36,056 bases of DNA, taken from NCBI GenBank assembly GCA_016868915.1, contig VGFL01000015.1, positions 1 to 36,056 on the forward strand. Direction: 5' to 3'. The stretch's first letter is position 1; the number at the start of each line of letters is the position of its first letter. This stretch comes from Bacteroidota bacterium (GTDB lineage: Bacteria > Bacteroidota > Bacteroidia > Flavobacteriales_D > Crocinitomicaceae). Shown piece after piece: positions 1-7,632 of this stretch. The translations under genes were made by a program, and so were the position numbers. The notes under the pieces were generated by a model that was given only the letters and a program-made list of their open reading frames with translations, made no database searches and was not told where the DNA came from.

Positions 1-112
<112 letters not shown>

Positions 113-119
113 ATTTTTT

Positions 120-154
120 AAACCCCTAATTGTTCCTGCAGTTAGGGGTTTTTT
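120..154 (+). terminator. Rho-independent terminator of the rRNA operon
   Basis: A perfect 10-bp stem, AAACCCCTAA (120-129) with TTAGGGGTTT (142-151), encloses a 12-nt loop and runs into a T tract. It lies 8 nt after the 5S rRNA and is oriented to stop plus-strand transcription. Confidence 0.9.
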
Positions 155-265
155 GTTGGTATTTGACATTATCCTATAGATAATAGTTCAATTTTATATT
201 AAGTTAAACGATTGCGTTAGATAGTTAATAATTTTAACTAAATTTTGAGTTTTTAAAATTTTAAA

Positions 266-293
266 ATAAAAAAACCACCTCGAAAGGTGGTTC
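266..293 (-). terminator. Rho-independent terminator of the small lipoprotein gene
   Basis: The stem AACCACCT (273-280) with AGGTGGTT (285-292) closes on a CGAA tetraloop. On the minus strand it is followed by an unbroken run of T residues (A run at about 268-274 on the plus strand). It lies about 45 nt downstream of the stop codon of the lipoprotein gene at 339-539. Confidence 0.88.
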
Positions 294-338
294 TTAATTT
301 TAGACTGTTCGAAAAGAGCCGAAATTAAAAAAGGTTAA

Positions 339-539
339 TTACTTTTTCTCTTCCTTTTTACCTTCAGGAGCTTTTTCTTCAGCAGTTGCTTCTTCAGTTG
401 CAGCAGGTGCTTCCTCAACTACTTCTTCAGTAGCTACTACATCTTCAGTTGCATTCTCAGTTGCTTTTTCACCTCCACAAGATACTAAAACGGTACTTGT
501 TGCGAAAACTACAGCCAATGTTAAAAATACTTTTTTCAT
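339..539 (-). CDS. Small Glu/Ala-rich lipoprotein
   Basis: A 66-residue protein of unknown function. It begins with a lysine-containing n-region and a hydrophobic stretch ending in the lipobox LVSC (Cys21) followed by two Gly, so it should be lipidated and membrane anchored. The mature part has almost no hydrophobic residues. It is a low-complexity run of Glu, Ala, Thr and Val that ends in a basic Lys/Glu tail, and is probably disordered. The gene stands alone between its own promoter (about 574-604) and a strong terminator (266-293), a layout that suits an independently and possibly highly expressed small envelope protein. Similar short acidic lipoproteins are frequent in Flavobacteria but have no assigned role. 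Confidence 0.8.
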   Translation of the reverse strand: MKKVFLTLAVVFATSTVLVSCGGEKATENATEDVVATEEVVEEAPAATEEATAEEKAPEGKKEEKK

Positions 540-573
540 TTTGCTTAAATTTAAGGGTTAATGTTATTAAGTG

Positions 574-604
574 TAAAATTATTTCTATAATTCTTTCTGT
601 GCAA
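574..604 (-). promoter_or_regulatory. Bacteroidetes-type promoter for the lipoprotein gene
   Basis: On the minus strand TTG (604-602) is separated by 20 nt from TAATTTTA (581-574), a 7 of 8 match to the TAnnTTTG box. The predicted start of transcription leaves a leader of about 28 nt before the ATG at 539. Confidence 0.55.
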
Positions 605-633
605 GTGTGTTTCAAGAAAAATTGTTAAAAAAG

Positions 634-1212
634 TTAAATTGAATCGTTTTTTTGCAGTTGTGTCTTTCTCTTTTTTACTTGATTATTGATTGTATCAATG
701 AGTGAATTAGTTTCTTGCATAGTAAGTTTGCGCCCAATTTTGAGGGTTTTAATATTTGTCTCTAAATAGATTCTTTCACCACCATTAATCCATGGTGATG
801 ACTCCCAAACAGATTCAAAAGAGTTTTCTTTCGGAAAATGAGAGGTAATTCCCTTGATGTTTTCATAAAAAAGAACATGAGCTTTACCATATTTAAAAAT
901 GGATCTTTTGTAATCAAAACTAAATTCACCCAACTTGATTAATTCATTTCCATAATGAATCCATAAAAAAGTTCGCCCTATTCTGATTAGATAATAGAGC
1001 CAAAATGATAGAAAGACCCAAAGGATTAGTTGTTCTTGATTATTTAGTTTAAAAATGAAAAATGAACTAATTACTAATATTCCGATGATTAACCACATAC
1101 TCAACCACGTTCCAAGAAGCATTGTAGTCCAAAAATTCTTTATTGGTGCAATGACAATCGTAGTAAAGGTTGCATGCTTTTTAACACTAATTCTTTCACT
1201 GATAAATTTCAT
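634..1212 (-). CDS. Two-helix membrane protein of unknown function
   Basis: A 192-residue protein I do not recognise. Two strongly hydrophobic segments at about residues 30-55 and 62-85 should form a transmembrane hairpin near the N-terminus. The remaining 100 residues are soluble and mixed alpha/beta, with a short-strand pattern (GGERIYLETN, then LKIGRKLT) reminiscent of bacterial PH-like membrane proteins; that fold is only an inference. The C-terminus is very basic. The gene is transcribed divergently from the radical SAM gene. Its -7 box lies 4 nt from the ATG, so its mRNA may have almost no leader. Confidence 0.72.
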   Translation of the reverse strand: MKFISERISVKKHATFTTIVIAPIKNFWTTMLLGTWLSMWLIIGILVISSFFIFKLNNQEQLILWVFLSFWLYYLIRIGRTFLWIHYGNELIKLGEFSFDYKRSIFKYGKAHVLFYENIKGITSHFPKENSFESVWESSPWINGGERIYLETNIKTLKIGRKLTMQETNSLIDTINNQVKKRKTQLQKNDSI

Positions 1213-1216
1213 ATAG

Positions 1217-1224
1217 CAAAGATA
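1217..1224 (-). promoter_or_regulatory. -7 box of the membrane-protein gene
   Basis: A perfect minus-strand TATCTTTG, only 4 nt from the ATG (1212-1210). No clear TTG is present at the -33 position. The implied transcription start coincides with the start codon. Confidence 0.5.
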
Positions 1225-1321
1225 CTATATTCTGTAGTTTTTTTTAAGAACCGAAATTTGAATACTAAACGCGCAGTTGCATTTAATCTACAATTAAATA
1301 TTCATTTACTCTAAATATCTG

Positions 1322-1329
1322 TAACTTTG
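1322..1329 (+). promoter_or_regulatory. -7 box overlapping the radical SAM gene start
   Basis: TAACTTTG matches TAnnTTTG exactly. Its last three bases are the TTG that opens the longest reading frame of the radical SAM gene. If the box is used, translation must start further in, for example at the in-frame TTG at 1351. No TTG occurs at the expected -33 distance. Confidence 0.4.
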
Positions 1330-2370
1330 AAATTCAAATCACGAAGAAAATTGCTCCACCTAAATGACACCATACAAATCACTAAAAATTTAACGCTCAA
1401 AAGAATTGTTAATTTATTCGTACTGAAAGTGAGTTACTTTCTCTCACGACTTACAAGAAAAGCGTGGCATGTTGGAAATCCATTTTCTTTGAGTATCGAA
1501 CCCACAACGGCTTGCAATTTGGGTTGTCCTGAATGTCCAAGTGGTTTGAAGCAATTTACTAGACCAACTGGTAAACTTGATTTAGAATTGCATAAAAGGA
1601 TGTTACAGCAAGTTAAAGATCATGTTTTTTATATCAATTATTATTTTCAAGGAGAACCCTTTCTTCACCCGCAATTTTTGGATTTGATTAAAGAAGCGAA
1701 AAAAGTAAAGATTTATACGGCAACTTCGACCAATGCTCACTTTATAACAAAAGAGAGGTCTAAAGAAATTGTAAAGTCAGGATTGGACCGTTTGATTATT
1801 TCAATTGATGGCTTAACTCAGGAAACTTACGAACAATATCGCGTTCATGGTCAATTGGAAAAGGTAATTGAAGGAAGTAAATTATTAGTTGAGGCAAAAA
1901 AAGAATTCAAATCTCAAACTCCTCATTTAATCTTTCAATTTTTGGCGGTTAAACCGAATGAACATGAGATTCCTTTTGTGTTTTCGATGGCCAAGGAACT
2001 TGAAATTGATGAAGTTAGAATAAAAACAACCCAGTTTTATGATTTTGAAAATGGAAATCTATTAATGCCAACTAGCGAAAAATATAGACGTTACAAACGA
2101 ACAAGATCTGGAAATTATAAATTAAAAGGAGATCCTGGAAATCATTGTTGGCGAATGTGGTCTGGCAGCGTTCTCACATGGGATGGAAAGGTTGTTCCGT
2201 GTTGTTTTGATAAAGATGCGCATCATGCAATGGGAACGTTGAATGAAAAATCCTTTCAGGAGATTTGGCGTTCAGCTAGCTATCAAAATTTCCGTCAAGC
2301 CATTTTATCGAATCGAAAAGAAATTGATATTTGTTCTAATTGCTCTGAAGGTACTAAAGTGTGGAATTAA
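1327..2370 (+). CDS. Radical SAM/SPASM domain protein
   Basis: A 347-residue radical SAM enzyme, substrate unknown. The 4Fe-4S cluster that cleaves S-adenosylmethionine is bound by C63, C67 and C70 in the motif CNLGCPEC. The SAM-contact strand and barrel follow to about residue 260. A C-terminal SPASM region has further cysteines (near CC in VVPCCFD, and C336/C339), expected to bind auxiliary clusters. Such proteins modify peptides or small molecules, but no precursor peptide is visible next to it. The reading frame opens with TTG; there is no in-frame ATG before the barrel. The TTG at 1351 is an alternative because a -7 promoter box covers the first one. The stop overlaps that of murB on the other strand by 4 nt. 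Confidence 0.9.
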   Translation: MKFKSRRKLLHLNDTIQITKNLTLKRIVNLFVLKVSYFLSRLTRKAWHVGNPFSLSIEPTTACNLGCPECPSGLKQFTRPTGKLDLELHKRMLQQVKDHVFYINYYFQGEPFLHPQFLDLIKEAKKVKIYTATSTNAHFITKERSKEIVKSGLDRLIISIDGLTQETYEQYRVHGQLEKVIEGSKLLVEAKKEFKSQTPHLIFQFLAVKPNEHEIPFVFSMAKELEIDEVRIKTTQFYDFENGNLLMPTSEKYRRYKRTRSGNYKLKGDPGNHCWRMWSGSVLTWDGKVVPCCFDKDAHHAMGTLNEKSFQEIWRSASYQNFRQAILSNRKEIDICSNCSEGTKVWN

Positions 2371-3374
2371 AGAATATTCACCTCACGCTCAAGTGTAACG
2401 CCAAATTTTTCTTGAATATCTGCAATGATTGCCGATGATAACCCGTAAATCTGATTTCCGGTGGAACCGCCATAATTCACTAAAACTAAAGCTTGTAATT
2501 TGTGAACACCACAGCAACCCACGGTTTTCCCTTTCCAACCTGCTTGTTCAATTAACCAACCTGCCGCCAATTTCTTTTTTCCATTTTCGGCAGGATAAAT
2601 AGGTGCCGTCGGGAATTTTTCAAGAACCGCATCTGCAATGGCAGCATCAACAACGGGATTTTTAAAGAAACTGCCTGCGTTTCCTAGTTCGGAGGGATTG
2701 GGTAATTTCGATTGTCTAATAGCGATAACGGCATTACTCACATCGCGAATGGTTGGAGAGGAAATCCCCATTCTTTGCAATTCTTGTTCGATGGCGCCGT
2801 AAGTAGTATTTACTTTTCGATTTTTTTCTAATTTTAGGCAAACTTCAGTAATGACATATTGATTTCTAAATGAATGTTTAAAAACACTTTCGCGATACCC
2901 AAATTGACATTCCTCTAATGAAAATCGATGCGTTTCACCTGTTTCAATGTGGTAAGCATACAAATGATCAAAAACATCTTTAATTTCTACTCCATAAGCA
3001 CCAATATTTTGCATGGGGCTTGCACCAACACTTCCTGGAATCAAACTCAGGTTTTCAACTCCTCCAAAATTATTTTCAATCGTCCACAAAACGAATTCGT
3101 GCCAGTTTTCGCCGGCGCCAATTTTAACTAATACAGTATCAGCTGTGTCTTCAATGATATTTTTACCTGAAATCTCATTTTTTAGTACAATTCCATCAAA
3201 ATCTTTGGTTAATAATAAATTACTGCCTCCACCGATAATCAAAAAAGGATGGTTTTTGAACTCTTGAAGTAGTGTAGCTAATTCTTTCGAATTTGAAAAC
3301 CGAGAAAAATAGGCAGCCTTGGCATCAATACCAAATGTATTGTACGATTTTAAGCTACTATTTTTCTCAACCAT
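2367..3374 (-). CDS. murB: UDP-N-acetylenolpyruvoylglucosamine reductase
   Basis: A cytoplasmic FAD enzyme that uses NADPH to reduce the enolpyruvyl group of UDP-GlcNAc-enolpyruvate to UDP-N-acetylmuramate, the second committed step of peptidoglycan synthesis. The 335-residue length and layout fit the Escherichia coli-type enzyme. The FAD-binding GGGSN is at 48-52, GSVGASPMQNIGAYG at 114-128, the catalytic-site YRES at 160-163 (R161), the general-acid serine in NAGSFFKNP (S235), and the C-terminal glutamate at E331. It begins 3 nt after the small upstream gene and is probably cotranscribed from the promoter at 3775-3805. It stands apart from any mur/fts division cluster. Confidence 0.97.
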   Translation of the reverse strand: MVEKNSSLKSYNTFGIDAKAAYFSRFSNSKELATLLQEFKNHPFLIIGGGSNLLLTKDFDGIVLKNEISGKNIIEDTADTVLVKIGAGENWHEFVLWTIENNFGGVENLSLIPGSVGASPMQNIGAYGVEIKDVFDHLYAYHIETGETHRFSLEECQFGYRESVFKHSFRNQYVITEVCLKLEKNRKVNTTYGAIEQELQRMGISSPTIRDVSNAVIAIRQSKLPNPSELGNAGSFFKNPVVDAAIADAVLEKFPTAPIYPAENGKKKLAAGWLIEQAGWKGKTVGCCGVHKLQALVLVNYGGSTGNQIYGLSSAIIADIQEKFGVTLEREVNIL

Positions 3375-3377
3375 ATT

Positions 3378-3740
3378 TTAGGATTTGAGTGAAAATTCGA
3401 TTGTAATCCACTGATTCTTAATCTTGGACACCATTTTTTTAAAATACTTTTGTTTTTTATATCTTCTCAAATTAGCAGTATATATTCCAAAAGTAATAAG
3501 GCCTAAAAATTTATCAAAATCTGTCATTGGAGGAGGTCCATCTACATCAATTATTTTAATTTTTTGAACCTGAATTGCAACATCATCTCCAGAAGATAAT
3601 TTTAAAAGTGTTTGTTGCAATCTTAATGATTGATCGTTATAAATGCGAACTGTTTCAGTATCCAAAGATTTTGATTTTAAAAGTTTATTTGCTTTAAAAT
3701 CAAGGTCTTTCAACTCACGAAATAATTCATCCATCGTCAT
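3378..3740 (-). CDS. Hypothetical protein upstream of murB
   Basis: A 120-residue protein I do not recognise. The first half is charged and helical (about 1-60), with regularly spaced leucines that suggest a short coiled coil. A GPPP turn lies near residues 69-71, then a short hydrophobic stretch (FLGLITFGIYTA, about 79-90) too short or too weak to be a confident membrane span, and a Lys-rich end. It has no signal peptide. The stop is 3 nt from the murB start, so the two form an operon. There is a second ATG two codons into the frame (M3), and either could be the start. Confidence 0.65.
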   Translation of the reverse strand: MTMDELFRELKDLDFKANKLLKSKSLDTETVRIYNDQSLRLQQTLLKLSSGDDVAIQVQKIKIIDVDGPPPMTDFDKFLGLITFGIYTANLRRYKKQKYFKKMVSKIKNQWITIEFSLKS

Positions 3741-4114
3741 TTTTTAATCTTTTTTAAAAAGGATTTCAATACTGCAAAGATAAGATTTTGCGCGGCTTTG
3801 CTCAAGCAATAAGTAGTATTAACAAATTTTGCATTTCCGAATTACTTATATTCATGGTATTTAAACATCCTATTTAAGGCTTAGTTCTTCCAATGTTTAT
3901 TTTATTCTTCCCTCACCGATTTAAACACAATTTTATTTTGACAAGTATAATACAATGGAAGCAAATAGTTATGAAATAAATGCTGTCTTGTCTATCTTAC
4001 ATTATTTGTTAGTGATTTAATATCATTTTGGACAGTTGATATTTTTGGGGTTGTAAAAAATATTACACTTGAATTTTTGGTTATCTTCGTTCGTTAATAC
4101 TTCAAATGAAATAA
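3741..4114. other. Divergent intergenic region, 374 bp
   Basis: This AT-rich spacer separates the murB operon from the permease operon. It contains the minus-strand promoter at 3775-3805 and a 7 of 8 match to the -7 box on the plus strand (TATCTTCG, 4082-4089) about 25 nt before the permease ATG. The middle 250 bp show no tRNA, strong hairpin or convincing small gene. Confidence 0.6.
3775..3805 (-). promoter_or_regulatory. Promoter of the hypothetical gene-murB operon
   Basis: On the minus strand TTG (3805-3803), 20 nt, then TATCTTTG (3782-3775): a full match to the Bacteroidetes housekeeping promoter. It lies 34 nt from the ATG at 3740. Confidence 0.7.
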
Positions 4115-5452
4115 ATGGCTAAAGAGCAAGTAATTAAACCCAAATTAGGTGTTTTCGATTTAAGTATCATTGTGATAAGTTTGGTAATCGGAATGGGGAT
4201 TTTTAGAACGCCATCTGAAGTGGCGTCAAAGGCAGGCACTCCGGAAATTTTTTTTGCAGCATGGATAGTTGGTGCGATAATAAGTTTATTCGGGGCATTA
4301 ACGTTTGCTGAAATTGGATCTCGTATTCCAACCGCTGGGGGATTTTACAAACTTTTTTCCATTTGTTACAACCCGGCTTTTGCTTTTATGGTGAATTGGA
4401 TAACGGTAATTTCAAATGCTGCATCAACCGCAGCGGTTGCTATAATGGGATCTGCCTATATTGCTCCGTTACTACTGCCAGGAACTGAAGAATACTTGGC
4501 TACGATGATTGTTACCATTGGTACAGTTTTTATCTTATTGATTATTAATTTATTAGGGATCAAAATCAGCGCCATGGTCCTGAACGGTTTGATGATAATA
4601 AAAATAGGTTTGATTCTCCTTCTTATTAGTTGTATGTTCGTTGTTTTTGGAAATGACATAACTTCGGTAGTATCAAAACCTTTACCGGTTGAAAGTGATC
4701 CTTTAAAAGCATTTATTATGTGCTTTATTCCAGTTTTCTTTACCTACGGCGGCTATCAGCATACAATTAATTTTGGTAGTGATATTGCCAATCCATCTCG
4801 AACGTTACCAAAATCAATTTTTATTGGAATCGCTATTATTCTCATATTATATTTAACTGTAAATTTTAGTTATTTTTCCGTTCTTGGATTTGAACAATTA
4901 GCTTCAACAAAAACCTTGGCTTCAGACATGGTATCGATTTTATTTGGTAAAACTGCATCGGTTTTTTTATCCGTAGTCATGTTTTTTGCCGTGATGGCCT
5001 ACGTGAATGTTTCAATTTTAAGTAATCCGAGAGTCTATTATGCAATGGCTGAGGACAAAGTTCTTCCAAAAGTTTTTATGCAAGTAAATTCAAAAACCCA
5101 AGTTCAACAATTTGGAGTAATTGTTTTTTGTTCATTTATCTTTATTACCCTATTTTACACTCAGTCATTTGAAAAAATTCTTCAATATGTGATGTTTTTT
5201 GATAGTATAAGCTTGATAACTGCCGCCGGAGCAATATTTATTTTGAGATGGCGGGCAAAAAGAAGTAAAGAACCTGAGAGTTCTATTTACAAGATAAAAT
5301 TCTATCCTTTTCTTCCTATTTTTTATATTTTAATTTATACCTTGGTAAATATTAGTGTGTTTATATCAAATAAAGAAGCATTTGGGATTGGGGCAGTTTT
5401 GTTTATTTCAGGTTATCCAATTTTTTATTTGATTCGTAGAATAATTTCCTAA
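4115..5452 (+). CDS. APC-superfamily amino acid permease
   Basis: A 445-residue inner-membrane transporter, expected to move amino acids coupled to protons or by exchange. About twelve hydrophobic segments span the whole chain. The first helix carries the unwound glycine-rich substrate motif GMGIF (26-30), and the AGGFYKLF region follows the second helix (about 79-88), both typical of the APC superfamily. No extra soluble domain is present. The substrate cannot be read from the sequence. It is followed after 7 nt by a PLP enzyme of the class V aminotransferase fold, so transport and chemistry of the same amino acid or derivative is a reasonable inference. Confidence 0.9.
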   Translation: MAKEQVIKPKLGVFDLSIIVISLVIGMGIFRTPSEVASKAGTPEIFFAAWIVGAIISLFGALTFAEIGSRIPTAGGFYKLFSICYNPAFAFMVNWITVISNAASTAAVAIMGSAYIAPLLLPGTEEYLATMIVTIGTVFILLIINLLGIKISAMVLNGLMIIKIGLILLLISCMFVVFGNDITSVVSKPLPVESDPLKAFIMCFIPVFFTYGGYQHTINFGSDIANPSRTLPKSIFIGIAIILILYLTVNFSYFSVLGFEQLASTKTLASDMVSILFGKTASVFLSVVMFFAVMAYVNVSILSNPRVYYAMAEDKVLPKVFMQVNSKTQVQQFGVIVFCSFIFITLFYTQSFEKILQYVMFFDSISLITAAGAIFILRWRAKRSKEPESSIYKIKFYPFLPIFYILIYTLVNISVFISNKEAFGIGAVLFISGYPIFYLIRRIIS

Positions 5453-5459
5453 ATTTTTA

Positions 5460-6632
5460 ATGATAAATTACAGTAATTTATTTTTACTTGATCCTGAAAT
5501 TACTTTTTTAAATTTTGGTTCATTTGGCGCTTGTCCCAAACCCATTTTTGAGAAATACCAAGAATGGCAGCTAAAATTGGAAAGAGAGCCTGTTCAGTTC
5601 ATTGTAAATGAGGCTCTTGTTGAATTGGAAAATGTTCGGAAAGAGCTAGGGTTATTTTTAGGTTGCTGCCATAAGGATTTGGTGATGGTCATGAATCCTT
5701 CTTATGCGATAAATACAATTGCTAAATCATTTTCATTGAAGGAAGATGATGAAATATTGACAACAAATTTGGAATACGGAGCATGTGATCGCACGTGGAC
5801 TTATTACTGTGAAAAAGCAAAGGCGAAATACGTGAGACAACAAATTTCGCTCCCAATTCAGTCAAAGGATGTTTTTTTGGAAGAATTTTGGAAGGGGTAT
5901 TCTGATAAAACGAGAGCTATATTCATCAGCCAAATTACAAGTGCAACGGGATTAATTTTACCTGTAAAAGAAATTTGTGATGAAGCAAAGAAACGTGGGT
6001 TACTAACCATAGTTGATGGTGCTCATGTTCCGGGACATATTGAGTTGAATTTATCGGAACTTCAAGCTGATATTTACACTGGCGCTTGTCACAAGTGGTT
6101 GATGGGGCCAAAAGGATCTTCCTTTTTGTATGTTAATAAAGAAAATCAGCATTGGGTTGATCCGTTATTGATAAGTTGGGGTTTTCAAAGTGATTTTCCA
6201 TCTGATTCAACCTTCATCGATTATCATCAAACGGCAGGAACAAGAGATTATGCCGCTTTTCTTACGGTTACTGAATGTCTGAAATTTCGAGAAAAGTTTC
6301 AATGGAATGAAGTTTCTCAAAATTGTCGTAAAATGGCACTTGAAAATGGACTTAGATTTTGTGAATTAGTCGGGTCAGAACCATTAGCTCCCTTGAACGA
6401 AGATTTTTACGGGCAGTTATTTAGTATTCCGATAATAGTAGAAAATCCACAAGAATTTCAAAAGAAATTATTCAACGACTACAAAATTGAAATTCCAGTT
6501 GCAGTTCAGAATGGCTCGTCCTATTTACGCTATTCCGTTCAAGCTTTTAATACCCAAAATGAACTTGATTATTTGTACGATTCCTTGGTTGATTTAAAGA
6601 AAAAGGGTTACCTATTAAGTTCAGGGAAATAA
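5460..6632 (+). CDS. Class V aminotransferase-fold PLP enzyme (isopenicillin N epimerase-like)
   Basis: A 390-residue cytoplasmic pyridoxal-phosphate enzyme. The Schiff-base lysine is K212 in the motif GACHKWLMGPKG. The cofactor aspartate and histidine are D186 and H189 in VDGAHVPGH. The N-terminal LNFGSFGACPKP (18-28) is the type seen in the isopenicillin N epimerase/CefD-like branch, rather than in IscS-type desulfurases, which carry a mobile cysteine loop not seen here. The reaction could be racemisation, lyase or desulfurase chemistry. It is cotranscribed with the upstream permease. Its 3' end overlaps the convergent DUF4340 gene by 25 nt. Confidence 0.88.
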   Translation: MINYSNLFLLDPEITFLNFGSFGACPKPIFEKYQEWQLKLEREPVQFIVNEALVELENVRKELGLFLGCCHKDLVMVMNPSYAINTIAKSFSLKEDDEILTTNLEYGACDRTWTYYCEKAKAKYVRQQISLPIQSKDVFLEEFWKGYSDKTRAIFISQITSATGLILPVKEICDEAKKRGLLTIVDGAHVPGHIELNLSELQADIYTGACHKWLMGPKGSSFLYVNKENQHWVDPLLISWGFQSDFPSDSTFIDYHQTAGTRDYAAFLTVTECLKFREKFQWNEVSQNCRKMALENGLRFCELVGSEPLAPLNEDFYGQLFSIPIIVENPQEFQKKLFNDYKIEIPVAVQNGSSYLRYSVQAFNTQNELDYLYDSLVDLKKKGYLLSSGK

Positions 6633-7627
6633 GCTTCACCAATCAGAATGGAGTTGAAAACAAAGTATTGGCATTTTACGATGTCTTTTCCATTGATTTC
6701 GCACCAAAAATTATCCATGTCATCGGCAGTTATCACTTCTGCGAATTCATTTTTTTGTGGTTCCTTCGCCTTAATCTTAAACATCCGCAATTTTGTAATT
6801 GTACCGTTTTTCTCTTTCAAAGTGAGAATTGAAAATGGATTAGTTCGTTTTAAGCTATCTACTTGAGTTTTATTTAATTCGTAGTTGGCCAAGTTGTAAT
6901 GAATTTTCTTAAAGTTTTGTAGATACCTGAAAACCATCATGGTGTCAATGCTTGTAAGTGGTTTCCCTTCACTATATACCTTTGGGGTGGAAGTAGAATT
7001 ATCAATTTTAAAGCTCCGTCTTGGTTTATCTAAATTTTGCACCTCCACACTCGCAATCTGACTTTGCTTAAGCTCAAAAATTTTAGTGCAAACCCATTTT
7101 CGCTTATCGGCAAAAAAACGTGGTTCAATAATTCCACGAATATCCTTCAATTTCATGATAACAGGATTTTTAGCCTTGCCCTCATCTGCTGTTTCTAAAA
7201 GCATTATTTGTCCGTAATGATCTTGAGCTGCAGGTCCGATATACCACGTTTTTTCCCAATCGCCATCAACAAAAATCTCAACCTTTATATGTTGAGCAGT
7301 CATAACAGTGGTGAACTTTTTCAAAGATTTTTCAGGTAAATAGCCTTTAAATTCAATATTTTTAAACGCTTGAAGAATCATTTCGATATTACTTTGCGAA
7401 ATACAGCCTCCTTGGGCATCTGTCCAAATTTTTCCGTTTCTTTTTAACGTGATTTTATTCGAGAAAGCATCGGTGATAATAAGTTTATCCACTGTACTCG
7501 TGTCAGCGATACCGAATTCCAGGAGATTTACATCAGATTGTCCGCTTCCCTTTATTGTTTTATAGGTGATAAAACCCAATACACTTAAAACAAGAATTGA
7601 TGCTATTAAAACGATTAATTTCTTCAT
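6608..7627 (-). CDS. DUF4340-like protein of the Gld ABC operon
   Basis: A 339-residue protein with one N-terminal membrane helix (about 4-23) and a long extracytoplasmic part rich in beta strands. The alternating pattern of short strands and the repeated phrase type 'KLIITDAFSNKITLKRNGKIWTDA' class fits DUF4340, a domain often found as the last gene of ABC-2 type exporter operons next to GldG-like proteins. I do not know its activity; an accessory role on the periplasmic side of the GldFG transporter is the best inference. It starts 5 nt after the gldG stop, so translation is probably coupled. Its 3' end overlaps the aminotransferase gene on the other strand by 25 nt. Confidence 0.8.
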   Translation of the reverse strand: MKKLIVLIASILVLSVLGFITYKTIKGSGQSDVNLLEFGIADTSTVDKLIITDAFSNKITLKRNGKIWTDAQGGCISQSNIEMILQAFKNIEFKGYLPEKSLKKFTTVMTAQHIKVEIFVDGDWEKTWYIGPAAQDHYGQIMLLETADEGKAKNPVIMKLKDIRGIIEPRFFADKRKWVCTKIFELKQSQIASVEVQNLDKPRRSFKIDNSTSTPKVYSEGKPLTSIDTMMVFRYLQNFKKIHYNLANYELNKTQVDSLKRTNPFSILTLKEKNGTITKLRMFKIKAKEPQKNEFAEVITADDMDNFWCEINGKDIVKCQYFVFNSILIGEAYFPELNR

Positions 7628-7632
7628 GCTAA

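Noticed and set aside
3938-3951. TTGACA and TATAAT, sigma70-like boxes
   Set aside because: They are only 2 nt apart rather than about 17, and the organism uses TAnnTTTG-type promoters.
3955-4020. A 21-codon ATG frame in the large intergenic region
   Set aside because: Too short, no signal or motif, and no promoter box at a sensible distance; expected by chance in AT-rich DNA.
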